Below, piece by piece: positions 1-4,318 of a stretch of 6,637 bases of DNA. This DNA comes from Sphingomonadales bacterium (lineage in GTDB: Bacteria > Pseudomonadota > Alphaproteobacteria > Sphingomonadales > Sphingomonadaceae). Position numbers and translations under genes: made by a program. The stretch spans positions 1 through 6,637 of the forward strand of contig JAGXGT010000113.1 in the NCBI GenBank assembly GCA_024636595.1, read 5' to 3'. Each line of letters opens with the position of its first letter. Position 1 is the first letter of the stretch. A model generated the notes under the pieces. The model ran no database searches. It had not been told where the DNA came from and saw nothing but the letters and a program-made list of their open reading frames with translations.

Positions 1-203
1 GTGAAGCTGCGATCGCCATAGACCGTAATCTTGGTCGGGATCGGCGTGCCTTTTTCAAGCTTGTCCGTAGCCGCGTTAAACGCCTTGCAGAATTCCATGA
101 TATTGACGCCGCGCTGACCCAATGCTGGGCCGATCGGCGGGGATGGATTTGCAATACCGGCAGGTACTTGCAAATTGATATAACCATCAATTTTCTTAGC
201 CAT
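1..203 (-). CDS. rplK: 50S ribosomal protein L11, N-terminal part (gene continues beyond the left edge)
   Basis: L11 sits at the base of the ribosomal stalk, where it binds 23S rRNA in the GTPase-associated centre and takes part in factor-dependent GTP hydrolysis and stringent-response signalling. The visible 67 codons begin MAKKIDGYINLQVPAG and continue with the family's proline-rich stretch ANPSPPIGPALGQRGVNI, followed by MEFCKAFN. This is the well-known L11 N-terminal domain with its PPxGPALG signature. The start ATG (complement of 201-203) has a good Shine-Dalgarno AAAGGA (complement of 211-216) 7 nt upstream. The gene follows nusG on the same strand after a 210-bp gap rich in small hairpins, the usual secE-nusG-rplK order. 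The C-terminal rRNA-binding domain lies outside the window. Identification is near certain. Confidence 0.97.
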   Translation of the reverse strand, partial: MAKKIDGYINLQVPAGIANPSPPIGPALGQRGVNIMEFCKAFNAATDKLEKGTPIPTKITVYGDRSF

Positions 204-260
204 TTGGCTGTCCTTTCATTCTTTTGGGATTGGCGAAATTGCCGCACCCGCAAATTAAGT

Positions 261-266
261 GGTCAA
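261..266 (-). promoter_or_regulatory. Weak candidate -35 box of an rplK promoter
   Basis: On the minus strand TTGACC (complement of 261-266) is followed 17 bp later by GGCAAT (complement of 238-243), which matches only half of the -10 consensus. In many bacteria rplK has its own promoter between nusG and rplK, so the location is sensible. The -10 match is poor, and read-through from the secE promoter could suffice. This is inference from a weak motif. Confidence 0.22.
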
Positions 267-268
267 AC

Positions 269-284
269 GGAGAGCATGCTCTCC
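269..284. repeat. 16-bp perfect palindrome in the nusG-rplK spacer
   Basis: GGAGAGCATGCTCTCC is a perfect palindrome and could fold as a 6-bp stem with a CATG loop in the nusG-rplK transcript. No T-run follows on the minus strand, so it does not look like an intrinsic terminator. It lies just upstream of the weak rplK promoter candidate and could be a leader structure or a protein-binding site. A second, smaller hairpin lies beside it at 301-314 (GAAAC, loop CGGA, GTTTC). The function is unknown. Confidence 0.5.
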
Positions 285-386
285 TCCCACACTGGTATTC
301 GAAACCGGAGTTTCAAATTTCTGTGTACCCCGGAGCTGATCCGGAGCTTTGCGCGACAATCGCAAATATTGCCTCTTGCCGCACCG

Positions 387-407
387 GTTCCGCATCAAAT
401 GCGGAAC
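387..407 (-). repeat. Perfect 9-bp stem-loop just after nusG
   Basis: GTTCCGCAT (387-395) and ATGCGGAAC (399-407) are exact reverse complements separated by a 3-nt loop. The hairpin starts 6 nt after the nusG stop codon on the minus strand. The minus strand continues into CGGTGCGGCAAG rather than a T-tract, so a classical intrinsic terminator is unlikely. It is better read as a pause, processing or 3'-end stabilising hairpin between nusG and rplK. The structure is seen directly in the sequence; its role is inferred. Confidence 0.55.
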
Positions 408-413
408 ACAAAA

Positions 414-950
414 CTAGCTGATCAGGTCGACTTCGCCGAAGTCAAGTTCGACCGGCGTTGCGCGGCCGAAGATGGACACGGAAACCTTGACCTTGTTCTT
501 GTCGAAATCCAGTTCCTCGACAATGCCGTTGAAGCTGTTGAACGGGCCGGATTTGACCTTGACCTCGTCGCCAATTTCATAAGCGACCGTGATCCGTTCT
601 TTCGGAGCGTTGGCGGCTTCTTCCTTGGTGTTGAGAATGCGGGCCGCTTCGCTTTCGCTGATCGCCTGCGGCTTGCCGCTGCTGCCGAGAAAGCCGGTTA
701 CTTTGGGCTGGTTCTTGACCAGGTGATAAACATCATCGGTCATTTCCAGCTTGGCAAGGACATAGCCGGGGAAGAATTTCCGCTCCGACTGAATCTTCTT
801 GCCGCGCTTGACTTCGGTAATCGTCTCGGTCGGGACTTCGATATCCTCGACCAGTTCGGTCAGACCCAGACGCTTGGCGTCGGCCTCAATGGCTTCCTTG
901 ACCTTGTGTTCAAAGCCCGAATAAGCGTGAATGATATACCAGCGTGCCAT
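414..950 (-). CDS. nusG: Transcription termination/antitermination factor NusG
   Basis: NusG binds the RNA polymerase clamp during elongation, suppresses pausing, and links polymerase to Rho or to the ribosome (via S10/NusE). The 178-aa length matches the family. The N-terminal NGN domain (about residues 1-105) shows the typical start MARWYIIHAYSGFEHKV and the conserved KFFPGYVL at about 58-65. After a linker, the C-terminal KOW domain (about 125-178) carries GDEVKVKSGPFNSFNG at about 127-142. The start ATG is the complement of 948-950; a weak Shine-Dalgarno (AGGT, complement of 958-961) lies 7 nt upstream. The gene follows secE by 31 bp, so the two are almost certainly co-transcribed. Nothing is missing or broken. 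The family assignment is secure. Confidence 0.98.
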   Translation of the reverse strand: MARWYIIHAYSGFEHKVKEAIEADAKRLGLTELVEDIEVPTETITEVKRGKKIQSERKFFPGYVLAKLEMTDDVYHLVKNQPKVTGFLGSSGKPQAISESEAARILNTKEEAANAPKERITVAYEIGDEVKVKSGPFNSFNGIVEELDFDKNKVKVSVSIFGRATPVELDFGEVDLIS

Positions 951-981
951 GCGAATAACCTAAAAAATCTGTGTGGGGCGT

Positions 982-1176
982 TTATGCAAGGCTCAGGAGC
1001 CAGGCTACAATGCCGTTAAAAATCGAATCAACGCCCAGAAAAAACAAGCCCAGGATGGTGGTCATGATCAGCACGAGGATCGCCGTGCGGACGGTCTCCG
1101 GCCATGTAGGCCAGACGACCTTATTGGTCTCGGCCTTGACCTGATTCATGAATTCGCCTGGATTGACTTTTGCCAT
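982..1176 (-). CDS. secE: Preprotein translocase subunit SecE
   Basis: SecE is the small essential membrane subunit of the SecYEG channel; it clamps the two halves of SecY in the inner membrane. The 64-residue protein is the short single-span type found in many alphaproteobacteria. It has an N-terminal amphipathic region ending in the conserved NKVVWPTWPETVR (residues 18-30), then one hydrophobic helix (about 31-50, AILVLIMTTILGLFFLGV) and a short hydrophobic tail (SIFNGIVAWLLSLA). An in-frame ATG exists 12 codons further upstream, but the start chosen here (complement of 1174-1176) gives the family's usual N-terminus and has a Shine-Dalgarno AGGGAA (complement of 1183-1188) 6 nt away. nusG follows after 31 bp, the standard order. 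Confidence is high. Confidence 0.96.
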   Translation of the reverse strand: MAKVNPGEFMNQVKAETNKVVWPTWPETVRTAILVLIMTTILGLFFLGVDSIFNGIVAWLLSLA

Positions 1177-1198
1177 GCTTGATTCCCTAAACTCTCTC

Positions 1199-1222
1199 CC
1201 CGGTTTTAACATAAACTCCGGG
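1199..1222 (-). other. Hairpin in the secE leader
   Basis: On the minus strand CCCGG (1222-1218) can pair with CCGGG (1203-1199). Alternatively CCCG pairs with CGGG and an inner GTTT pairs with AAAC, leaving a 2-nt bulge and a 6-nt loop. The structure ends about 10 nt upstream of the secE Shine-Dalgarno. It could tune translation or simply be spacer; no T-run follows. Seen in sequence, function inferred. Confidence 0.35.
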
Positions 1223-1277
1223 TGTCAGCCATTTGACTGTGTTCGGATATATGCATGGTTTCGGAAAGAACCAGCCC

Positions 1278-1305
1278 TTTAGACGCAGATTCCCGGATTC
1301 GCAAG
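1278..1305 (-). promoter_or_regulatory. Candidate promoter of the secE-nusG-rplK operon
   Basis: The minus strand reads CTTGCG (-35, complement of 1300-1305), a 16-bp spacer, then TCTAAA (-10, complement of 1278-1283), which gives a leader of roughly 95 nt before secE. The pattern closely resembles the candidate promoter before tRNA-Trp in this window (CTTGCC, 16 bp, GCTAAT). This supports a shared strong housekeeping promoter class recognised by the main sigma factor. Because the preceding gene on this strand (the dioxygenase) is separately regulated, the housekeeping operon needs its own promoter here. Confidence 0.55.
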
Positions 1306-1379
1306 AAAAAGAAGGGGAATTTACCGTGGCGCGGCCTCTGCGACTCGTCGCCGGACCAATTGCGCAAAAATTTCGGTCG

Positions 1380-2267
1380 TCAGTCCTTGCTGCCCGACAA
1401 TATTCTGCTCGGGTGCATGCCGTCGACATAGCCCATGAAGGGCGGATGGATATTGTAACCCAGCAACTCCTGCACCCGTTTCGGAAAGCGCGCGACTTTT
1501 TCCGGCGGTACGGCGAGCAATTGCTGCTCCAGCGGCCGGCACCAGCCCTTGCAAAATTGCGGCGTCACGATCAGGCGATGGGCATCGGAGCTGTTGCCGC
1601 CGCCGCGGTGCCACAAGGTGCCTTTGGCGATCATCAGCGAACCGGCCGGCATGGTCGCCTTGATCCTATCGGGATGATCGTTGTTGTCACCGACCTGTTC
1701 GCCGGACAGGCGCGGTTTGAAATCGGTAGAGCGATTCGCTCCCTCGGGCTGCTCATTGCCCCATTTGTGGCTGCCGGGGATGATTTCAGTGGCGCCATTT
1801 GTTTCGGTCGTGTCGCTGATCGACCAGAAGGTCGACAGGCTTAATGGGTCGCGCGGTCGGGCCAGCGCGCAATGGCTGTCGTCAAAATGCCAAGGCTGGA
1901 CGGTTTCGCCGGGATGCAGGTTTATCGCCAGACAGGCATAGAGCAGGCAGCTTTCGCCCAGCTCGCGGTCGGCAAAGGCCAGTTGCAGCGGATGGGAAAT
2001 CAGGTCGGCAAACACCGGATCCTTGTCGAGCATGCCGTAAATGCGATTGGACTGCACGCCTTCGAAATTATTGCGCCCCCGGATGTCGGCATCGATCCAG
2101 GGTTTGAGCGCCGCACGCTGTTGTTCCAGCTGTTCGGGGGTCAGGATATCGGTGAAGATGACATAGCCGTCCTCCTGAAACTGTTCCCAGGCATCTTCGA
2201 AACTGCGGCCATGCAAATAGGGGCTGAGGTCCGCCGTCGGTGATTCGATCTTGCTCGCTACATTCAT
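1380..2267 (-). CDS. Phytanoyl-CoA dioxygenase (PhyH) family Fe(II)/2-oxoglutarate-dependent oxygenase
   Basis: This 295-aa protein has the hallmarks of the PhyH family: non-haem iron enzymes that couple decarboxylation of 2-oxoglutarate to hydroxylation of an organic substrate. The facial triad is visible as H127-x-D129 (in QPWHFDDSH) and H220 (in GTLWHRGGGN), and R231 (in DAHRLIV) is placed to bind the 2-oxoglutarate carboxylate. The segment TNGATEIIPGSHKWG (about 156-170) is typical of the family. A longer reading frame runs 41 codons further upstream, through the 48-bp palindrome and over the start of the divergent regulator. The start chosen here has a strong AAGGAG 7 nt upstream and begins MNVASKIES. 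The substrate cannot be told; bacterial relatives act on diverse small molecules. The divergent TetR-type gene and the shared palindrome suggest inducible expression. No signal peptide is seen, so it is probably cytoplasmic. Confidence 0.88.
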   Translation of the reverse strand: MNVASKIESPTADLSPYLHGRSFEDAWEQFQEDGYVIFTDILTPEQLEQQRAALKPWIDADIRGRNNFEGVQSNRIYGMLDKDPVFADLISHPLQLAFADRELGESCLLYACLAINLHPGETVQPWHFDDSHCALARPRDPLSLSTFWSISDTTETNGATEIIPGSHKWGNEQPEGANRSTDFKPRLSGEQVGDNNDHPDRIKATMPAGSLMIAKGTLWHRGGGNSSDAHRLIVTPQFCKGWCRPLEQQLLAVPPEKVARFPKRVQELLGYNIHPPFMGYVDGMHPSRILSGSKD

Positions 2268-2274
2268 CCGTCCG

Positions 2275-2280
2275 CTCCTT
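2275..2280 (-). promoter_or_regulatory. Ribosome binding site that fixes the dioxygenase start
   Basis: AAGGAG (complement of 2275-2280) lies 7 nt before the ATG at the complement of 2265-2267. It supports this start over the longer in-frame start at the complement of 2388-2390, which would run through the palindrome and overlap the tetR-type gene. Confidence 0.75.
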
Positions 2281-2298
2281 GATTCGCCTTCCGGGATA

Positions 2299-2346
2299 GC
2301 TCTACCGTCTATTTGAATTGAATTCAATTCAAATAGACGGTAGAGC
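2299..2346. promoter_or_regulatory. Perfect 48-bp palindrome, probable TetR-family operator overlapping divergent promoters
   Basis: The 22-bp left arm (2299-2320, starting GCTCTACCGTCTATTTG) is the exact reverse complement of the right arm (2325-2346), with AATT at the centre, so all 48 bp are symmetric. The core TTGAATTGAATTCAATTCAA is AT-rich in a GC-rich setting and resembles a nested TetR-type operator. It lies between the divergent start codons (2267 and 2373). Each arm also gives a symmetric promoter candidate. On the plus strand this is TTGAAT at 2318-2323, 17 bp, then TAGAGC at 2341-2346; on the minus strand it is TTGAAT at the complement of 2322-2327, 17 bp, then TAGAGC at the complement of 2299-2304. 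The -10 matches are only 3 of 6. Binding of the TetR-type protein here would silence both genes. The palindrome is certain; the regulatory role is a strong inference. Confidence 0.85.
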
Positions 2347-2372
2347 GGCATGAAACGGGACAGGGAAGGGAC

Positions 2373-2987
2373 ATGGCAATGGCCGGACAAAGCAAAACAG
2401 CCGATAGTTCAGACCGCAAGATAGTGCGTGCCGCCAAGATTCTGGCCGCTGCAGAAATGATTTTGCGCGAAGCAGACGGCGAACTCGAAATGGGTCAGGT
2501 CGCCGATCAGGCCGGCGTTTCGGTCGGTCTTGCCTATCATTATTTCGGGTCCAAATCCGGTATGCTGGGCGCGATCATTCACGCCTTCTATGATCGCTAT
2601 AATCAGGTGGCCAACCAATATATCGATCCGGATATCGAGTGGGGCGTGCGCGAGAAACGCCGGCTAATGGCTGTGGTCGAGTTTCTCTACAATGACCCGA
2701 TGGCTCCGATCATCCTCGGCAAGATGGCCCAGACCAACCAGGTTGCGGCGGTGGAGTCCGCTCGTCATGAAGAAATGATCGAAATGGCGATCCGCAACAT
2801 CAGGTCGGGTATCAAGCGCGGGGATATCGGTTCTCATATCGATCCGACGATTGCGGGGGCAGCGATCACCGGCGCGATCCGCAGCGGCATCATGCACGCG
2901 ATGGGCATGCGACCGCGACCGGATTCGGCCAAGCTCACGCACCAGATATGGGGGATGATTGCAGGCGCGCTCGATATCGAGCGTTAG
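2373..2987 (+). CDS. TetR/AcrR-family transcriptional regulator
   Basis: This 204-aa protein is a one-domain-plus-sensor repressor of the TetR family. The N-terminal DNA-binding region shows KIVRAAKILAAAEMIL (helix 1, about 16-31), then EMGQVADQAGVSVGLAYHYFGSKSGML (about 39-64). That is the family's helix-turn-helix ending in the Y-x-Y/H-F-x-x-K signature (here YHYFGSK). The remaining roughly 140 residues are helical and would form the dimerisation and ligand-binding domain; the ligand cannot be predicted. The start at 2373 is preceded by AGGGA (2362-2366); a second in-frame ATG at 2379 is equally well placed behind AAGGG (2366-2370), so the N-terminus may be two residues shorter. The gene is divergent from the PhyH-family dioxygenase, with the 48-bp palindrome between them, so autorepression and control of that dioxygenase are likely. 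Its stop is 3 bp from the convergent VOC gene's stop. Confidence 0.9.
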   Translation: MAMAGQSKTADSSDRKIVRAAKILAAAEMILREADGELEMGQVADQAGVSVGLAYHYFGSKSGMLGAIIHAFYDRYNQVANQYIDPDIEWGVREKRRLMAVVEFLYNDPMAPIILGKMAQTNQVAAVESARHEEMIEMAIRNIRSGIKRGDIGSHIDPTIAGAAITGAIRSGIMHAMGMRPRPDSAKLTHQIWGMIAGALDIER

Positions 2988-3005
2988 GCCTCAATAGCGT
3001 TCGAT
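2976..3005 (+). terminator. Possible stem-loop at the convergent tetR-type/VOC gene ends
   Basis: In the plus-strand RNA, AUCGAGCGUUA (2976-2986) can pair with UAGCGUUCGAU (2995-3005) over 11 bp, using two G-U wobbles, around an 8-nt loop. The pairing works poorly on the opposite strand, where the wobbles become mismatches. There is no T-run, and part of the similarity arises because both proteins end in an IER motif. It could aid 3'-end formation of the regulator transcript, but the evidence is weak. Confidence 0.25.
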
Positions 3006-3380
3006 CAGATCCCATTTGTTGCCGAACGGATCGCCCCATTTCACGACCATGCCATAAAGCTCCTCCCGCGGCTCTTCGAGAAACAGGATGCCGGCGCGCT
3101 GCATGATCGCATAATCGGTTTCAAAATCATAGGTTTCCAGAAACAGGAACACCCGGTCGCCGGCCTGCTCGCCGATCACTTCTTCCTGCGCTTCGTTCGC
3201 GGCTTTTGCGAGCAACAGGCGGGTTTCGGTGCTTCCGGGTGGGGCTACCAGCACCCAGCGCTTGTCTTCTGACAAGTGTGTGTCTTCGATCAGTTCAAAC
3301 CCCATCAGGCCGACATAAAATTCAATCGCCGGATCATAATCGGGAACGATCAGGGTGATGGCGGAAATAAACTGGGGCAT
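2991..3380 (-). CDS. VOC-superfamily (glyoxalase/bleomycin-resistance fold) protein
   Basis: The 129-aa product shows the paired beta-alpha-beta-beta-beta modules of the vicinal-oxygen-chelate fold. The N-terminal half has AITLIVPDYDPAIEFYVGLMGFELIED (about 7-33), where the xxFYxxxLGF pattern is typical. The C-terminal half has YGMVVKWGDPFGNKWDLIERY (109-129), matching the DPxGN-x-W/ELIE ending. E127 is at the usual metal-ligand position, but the first-strand His or Gln ligand of glyoxalases seems replaced by I/T, so catalysis is uncertain. The longer open frame upstream runs through tRNA-Trp and is not translated. The ATG at the complement of 3378-3380 has no clear Shine-Dalgarno. The gene lies 28 bp downstream of tRNA-Trp on the same strand with no separate promoter visible, so it may be expressed from the tRNA promoter after processing. 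Members of this family range from glyoxalases to ring-cleaving dioxygenases and resistance proteins; no specific role is assigned. Confidence 0.85.
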   Translation of the reverse strand: MPQFISAITLIVPDYDPAIEFYVGLMGFELIEDTHLSEDKRWVLVAPPGSTETRLLLAKAANEAQEEVIGEQAGDRVFLFLETYDFETDYAIMQRAGILFLEEPREELYGMVVKWGDPFGNKWDLIERY

Positions 3381-3408
3381 GATGATTTCGGTGCAAGAAA
3401 AGGGAAAA

Positions 3409-3484
3409 TGGCAGGAGTGCACGGACTCGAACCGTGGGCCCTCGGTTTTGGAGACCGATGCTCTACCAACTGAGCTACACTCCT
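3409..3484 (-). tRNA. trpT: tRNA-Trp, anticodon CCA
   Basis: Read on the minus strand, this 76-nt gene folds into a complete cloverleaf. The acceptor stem AGGAGTG pairs with CACTCCT, with discriminator G and an encoded CCA end. The D-arm is GCTC AGTTGGTAG AGC. The anticodon arm TCGGT CTCCAAA ACCGA gives anticodon CCA, which reads UGG. The T-arm is CACGG TTCGAGT CCGTG. It is the tryptophan tRNA and normally the only one in the genome. In many alphaproteobacteria this gene directly precedes secE; here it lies 2.2 kb upstream of secE on the same strand, with other genes between. A promoter candidate lies 43 nt upstream. Confidence 0.97.
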
Positions 3485-3526
3485 GCACAGGCCGTTTCGC
3501 CCTCGCGGAACAGCCGGTTCGCGGGC

Positions 3527-3554
3527 ATTAGCGCCCTGCGACGCATTCGGCAAG
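3527..3554 (-). promoter_or_regulatory. Candidate promoter of tRNA-Trp
   Basis: CTTGCC (-35, complement of 3549-3554), a 16-bp spacer and GCTAAT (-10, complement of 3527-3532) would start transcription about 35 nt before the mature tRNA 5' end. The layout mirrors the secE promoter candidate (CTTGCG, 16 bp, TCTAAA), which makes both more credible. A GC-rich stretch follows the -10 box, as is often seen at stable-RNA promoters. Confidence 0.55.
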
Positions 3555-3587
3555 CGTGATTGTTTGGCGGCCGGTGAATCGCCGCGC

Positions 3588-3605
3588 GATTGGATTTGAC
3601 CAATC
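3588..3605. repeat. Short inverted repeat upstream of the cupin gene
   Basis: GATTGG (3588-3593) and CCAATC (3600-3605) are perfect inverted repeats separated by 6 bp (ATTTGA). The site lies between the divergently read tRNA-Trp and cupin genes. It contains TTGACC (3596-3601), which could be a -35 box on the plus strand, but no convincing -10 follows at the right distance. It could be a small operator for the cupin gene; the rest of this gap shows nothing else clear. Confidence 0.3.
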
Positions 3606-3736
3606 TGTTGTGGACCGGATGAGGGGGCAGGCGGCCCTTGTGGGCTCAAATCGTCATCCCCTGCTATCAATTTATCGGCTTTTCTCTAACCCGCCGCAGC
3701 TGCTATGCTGCTAGTCCATCCGTTGAGGAGGCAAAT

Positions 3737-4285
3737 ATGACAGACGCAGGGACACCGCTTTCAGAAAAGCCCGAACCGCTCAAAGTCCTGCGGATTTTCC
3801 GGGGCAAGGACGCGCCCAGTCTCGATGAGGCGGGGCATATGAGCTACGTCGATGACGACCCGGTGATTTTGCAGGGTGCGGCCAAGCTCGGCGAGGCGGG
3901 CATTGGCGACGGCGCGGTGTTGAAATGCCTGTTCAGCGGCTTCGGCTTTTCGCTCCACTATGTCTGGTTCAAGCCGGGTTACCCCTTGCCGCTGCACAGC
4001 CATGACAGCGATTGTCTCTATTATCTGATCAGTGGCGATATCAAAATGGGCACGGAAGCAATGGCCGCAGGCGATGGCTTTTTCCTGCCCGCTGGAACGC
4101 CCTATACCTATACGATCGGTGACGAGGGCGTCGAACTGCTCGAATTCCGTACGCAGGAAGATTTCGATATCCGGTTCAAGGGCAAGACCGACGCCTATTG
4201 GGAGAAAATGCTCGAAAAACTCCGCGCCGAGCAGCCGAAATGGAAAGAGGCGCTACCGCCGGTCAGGGATTATCGCAATGCCTGA
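3737..4285 (+). CDS. Cupin-fold protein with a variant metal-binding motif
   Basis: The 182-aa product contains one cupin (double-stranded beta-helix) domain in its middle. Motif 1 is visible as PLPLHSHDSDCLYYLISGDIKMG (about 83-105) with H87 and H89. The glutamate normally found 4-5 residues after the second histidine is replaced by C or L, with D92 nearby. Motif 2 is GDGFFLPAGTPYTYTIG (112-128), with the P-x-G turn, but the usual histidine is replaced by Y123. Two of the four classical metal ligands therefore remain, and metal binding or catalysis is uncertain. The flanks (about 1-60 and 140-182) are unassigned. The start at 3737 has a strong GAGGAGG 5 nt upstream; the longer open frame has no such site. 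It converges with the Rieske oxygenase gene, 31 bp away. It may sense or process a related compound, but this rests only on proximity. Confidence 0.78.
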   Translation: MTDAGTPLSEKPEPLKVLRIFRGKDAPSLDEAGHMSYVDDDPVILQGAAKLGEAGIGDGAVLKCLFSGFGFSLHYVWFKPGYPLPLHSHDSDCLYYLISGDIKMGTEAMAAGDGFFLPAGTPYTYTIGDEGVELLEFRTQEDFDIRFKGKTDAYWEKMLEKLRAEQPKWKEALPPVRDYRNA

Positions 4286-4318
4286 CCCGGGGCCTGAACT
4301 GGGCGCCTGAACCGGGTC
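4281..4318. terminator. GC-rich repeat and hairpin between convergent cupin and Rieske genes
   Basis: GACCCGG (4284-4290) and CCGGGTC (4312-4318) are perfect inverted repeats that overlap both stop codons and could fold as a hairpin in either transcript. The same stretch also consists of three imperfect 11-bp direct units: CCTGACCCGGG (4281-4291), CCTGAACTGGG (4293-4303) and CCTGAACCGGG (4306-4316). There is no T-run on either side, so a bidirectional intrinsic terminator is possible but not proven. Confidence 0.4.

Noticed and set aside
168..1019. Long plus-strand open frame (283 codons) opposite nusG
   Set aside because: It lies antisense to the clear nusG gene and extends across the nusG-rplK spacer; its product resembles no family and it has no Shine-Dalgarno. 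It is a by-product of coding on the other strand.
1340..1351. GCGAC/GTCGC inverted repeat after the dioxygenase gene as a terminator
   Set aside because: The loop would be only 2 nt and no T-run follows directly. A T-rich stretch about 25 bases further on is too distant and more likely belongs to the upstream flank of the secE promoter.
2268..2390. 41-codon N-terminal extension of the PhyH-family dioxygenase
   Set aside because: It would run through the 48-bp palindrome, overlap the start of the divergent regulator, and lacks a ribosome binding site. The ATG at 2267 has AAGGAG at the right distance.
3381..3670. Open frames that run through tRNA-Trp, including an extension of the VOC gene
   Set aside because: The sequence is a complete tRNA cloverleaf, so these frames are not coding.
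3681..3709. Promoter for the cupin gene (TTTCTC, 17 bp, TATGCT)
   Set aside because: The -10 box is acceptable but the -35 box matches at only two positions, so it is too weak to annotate.
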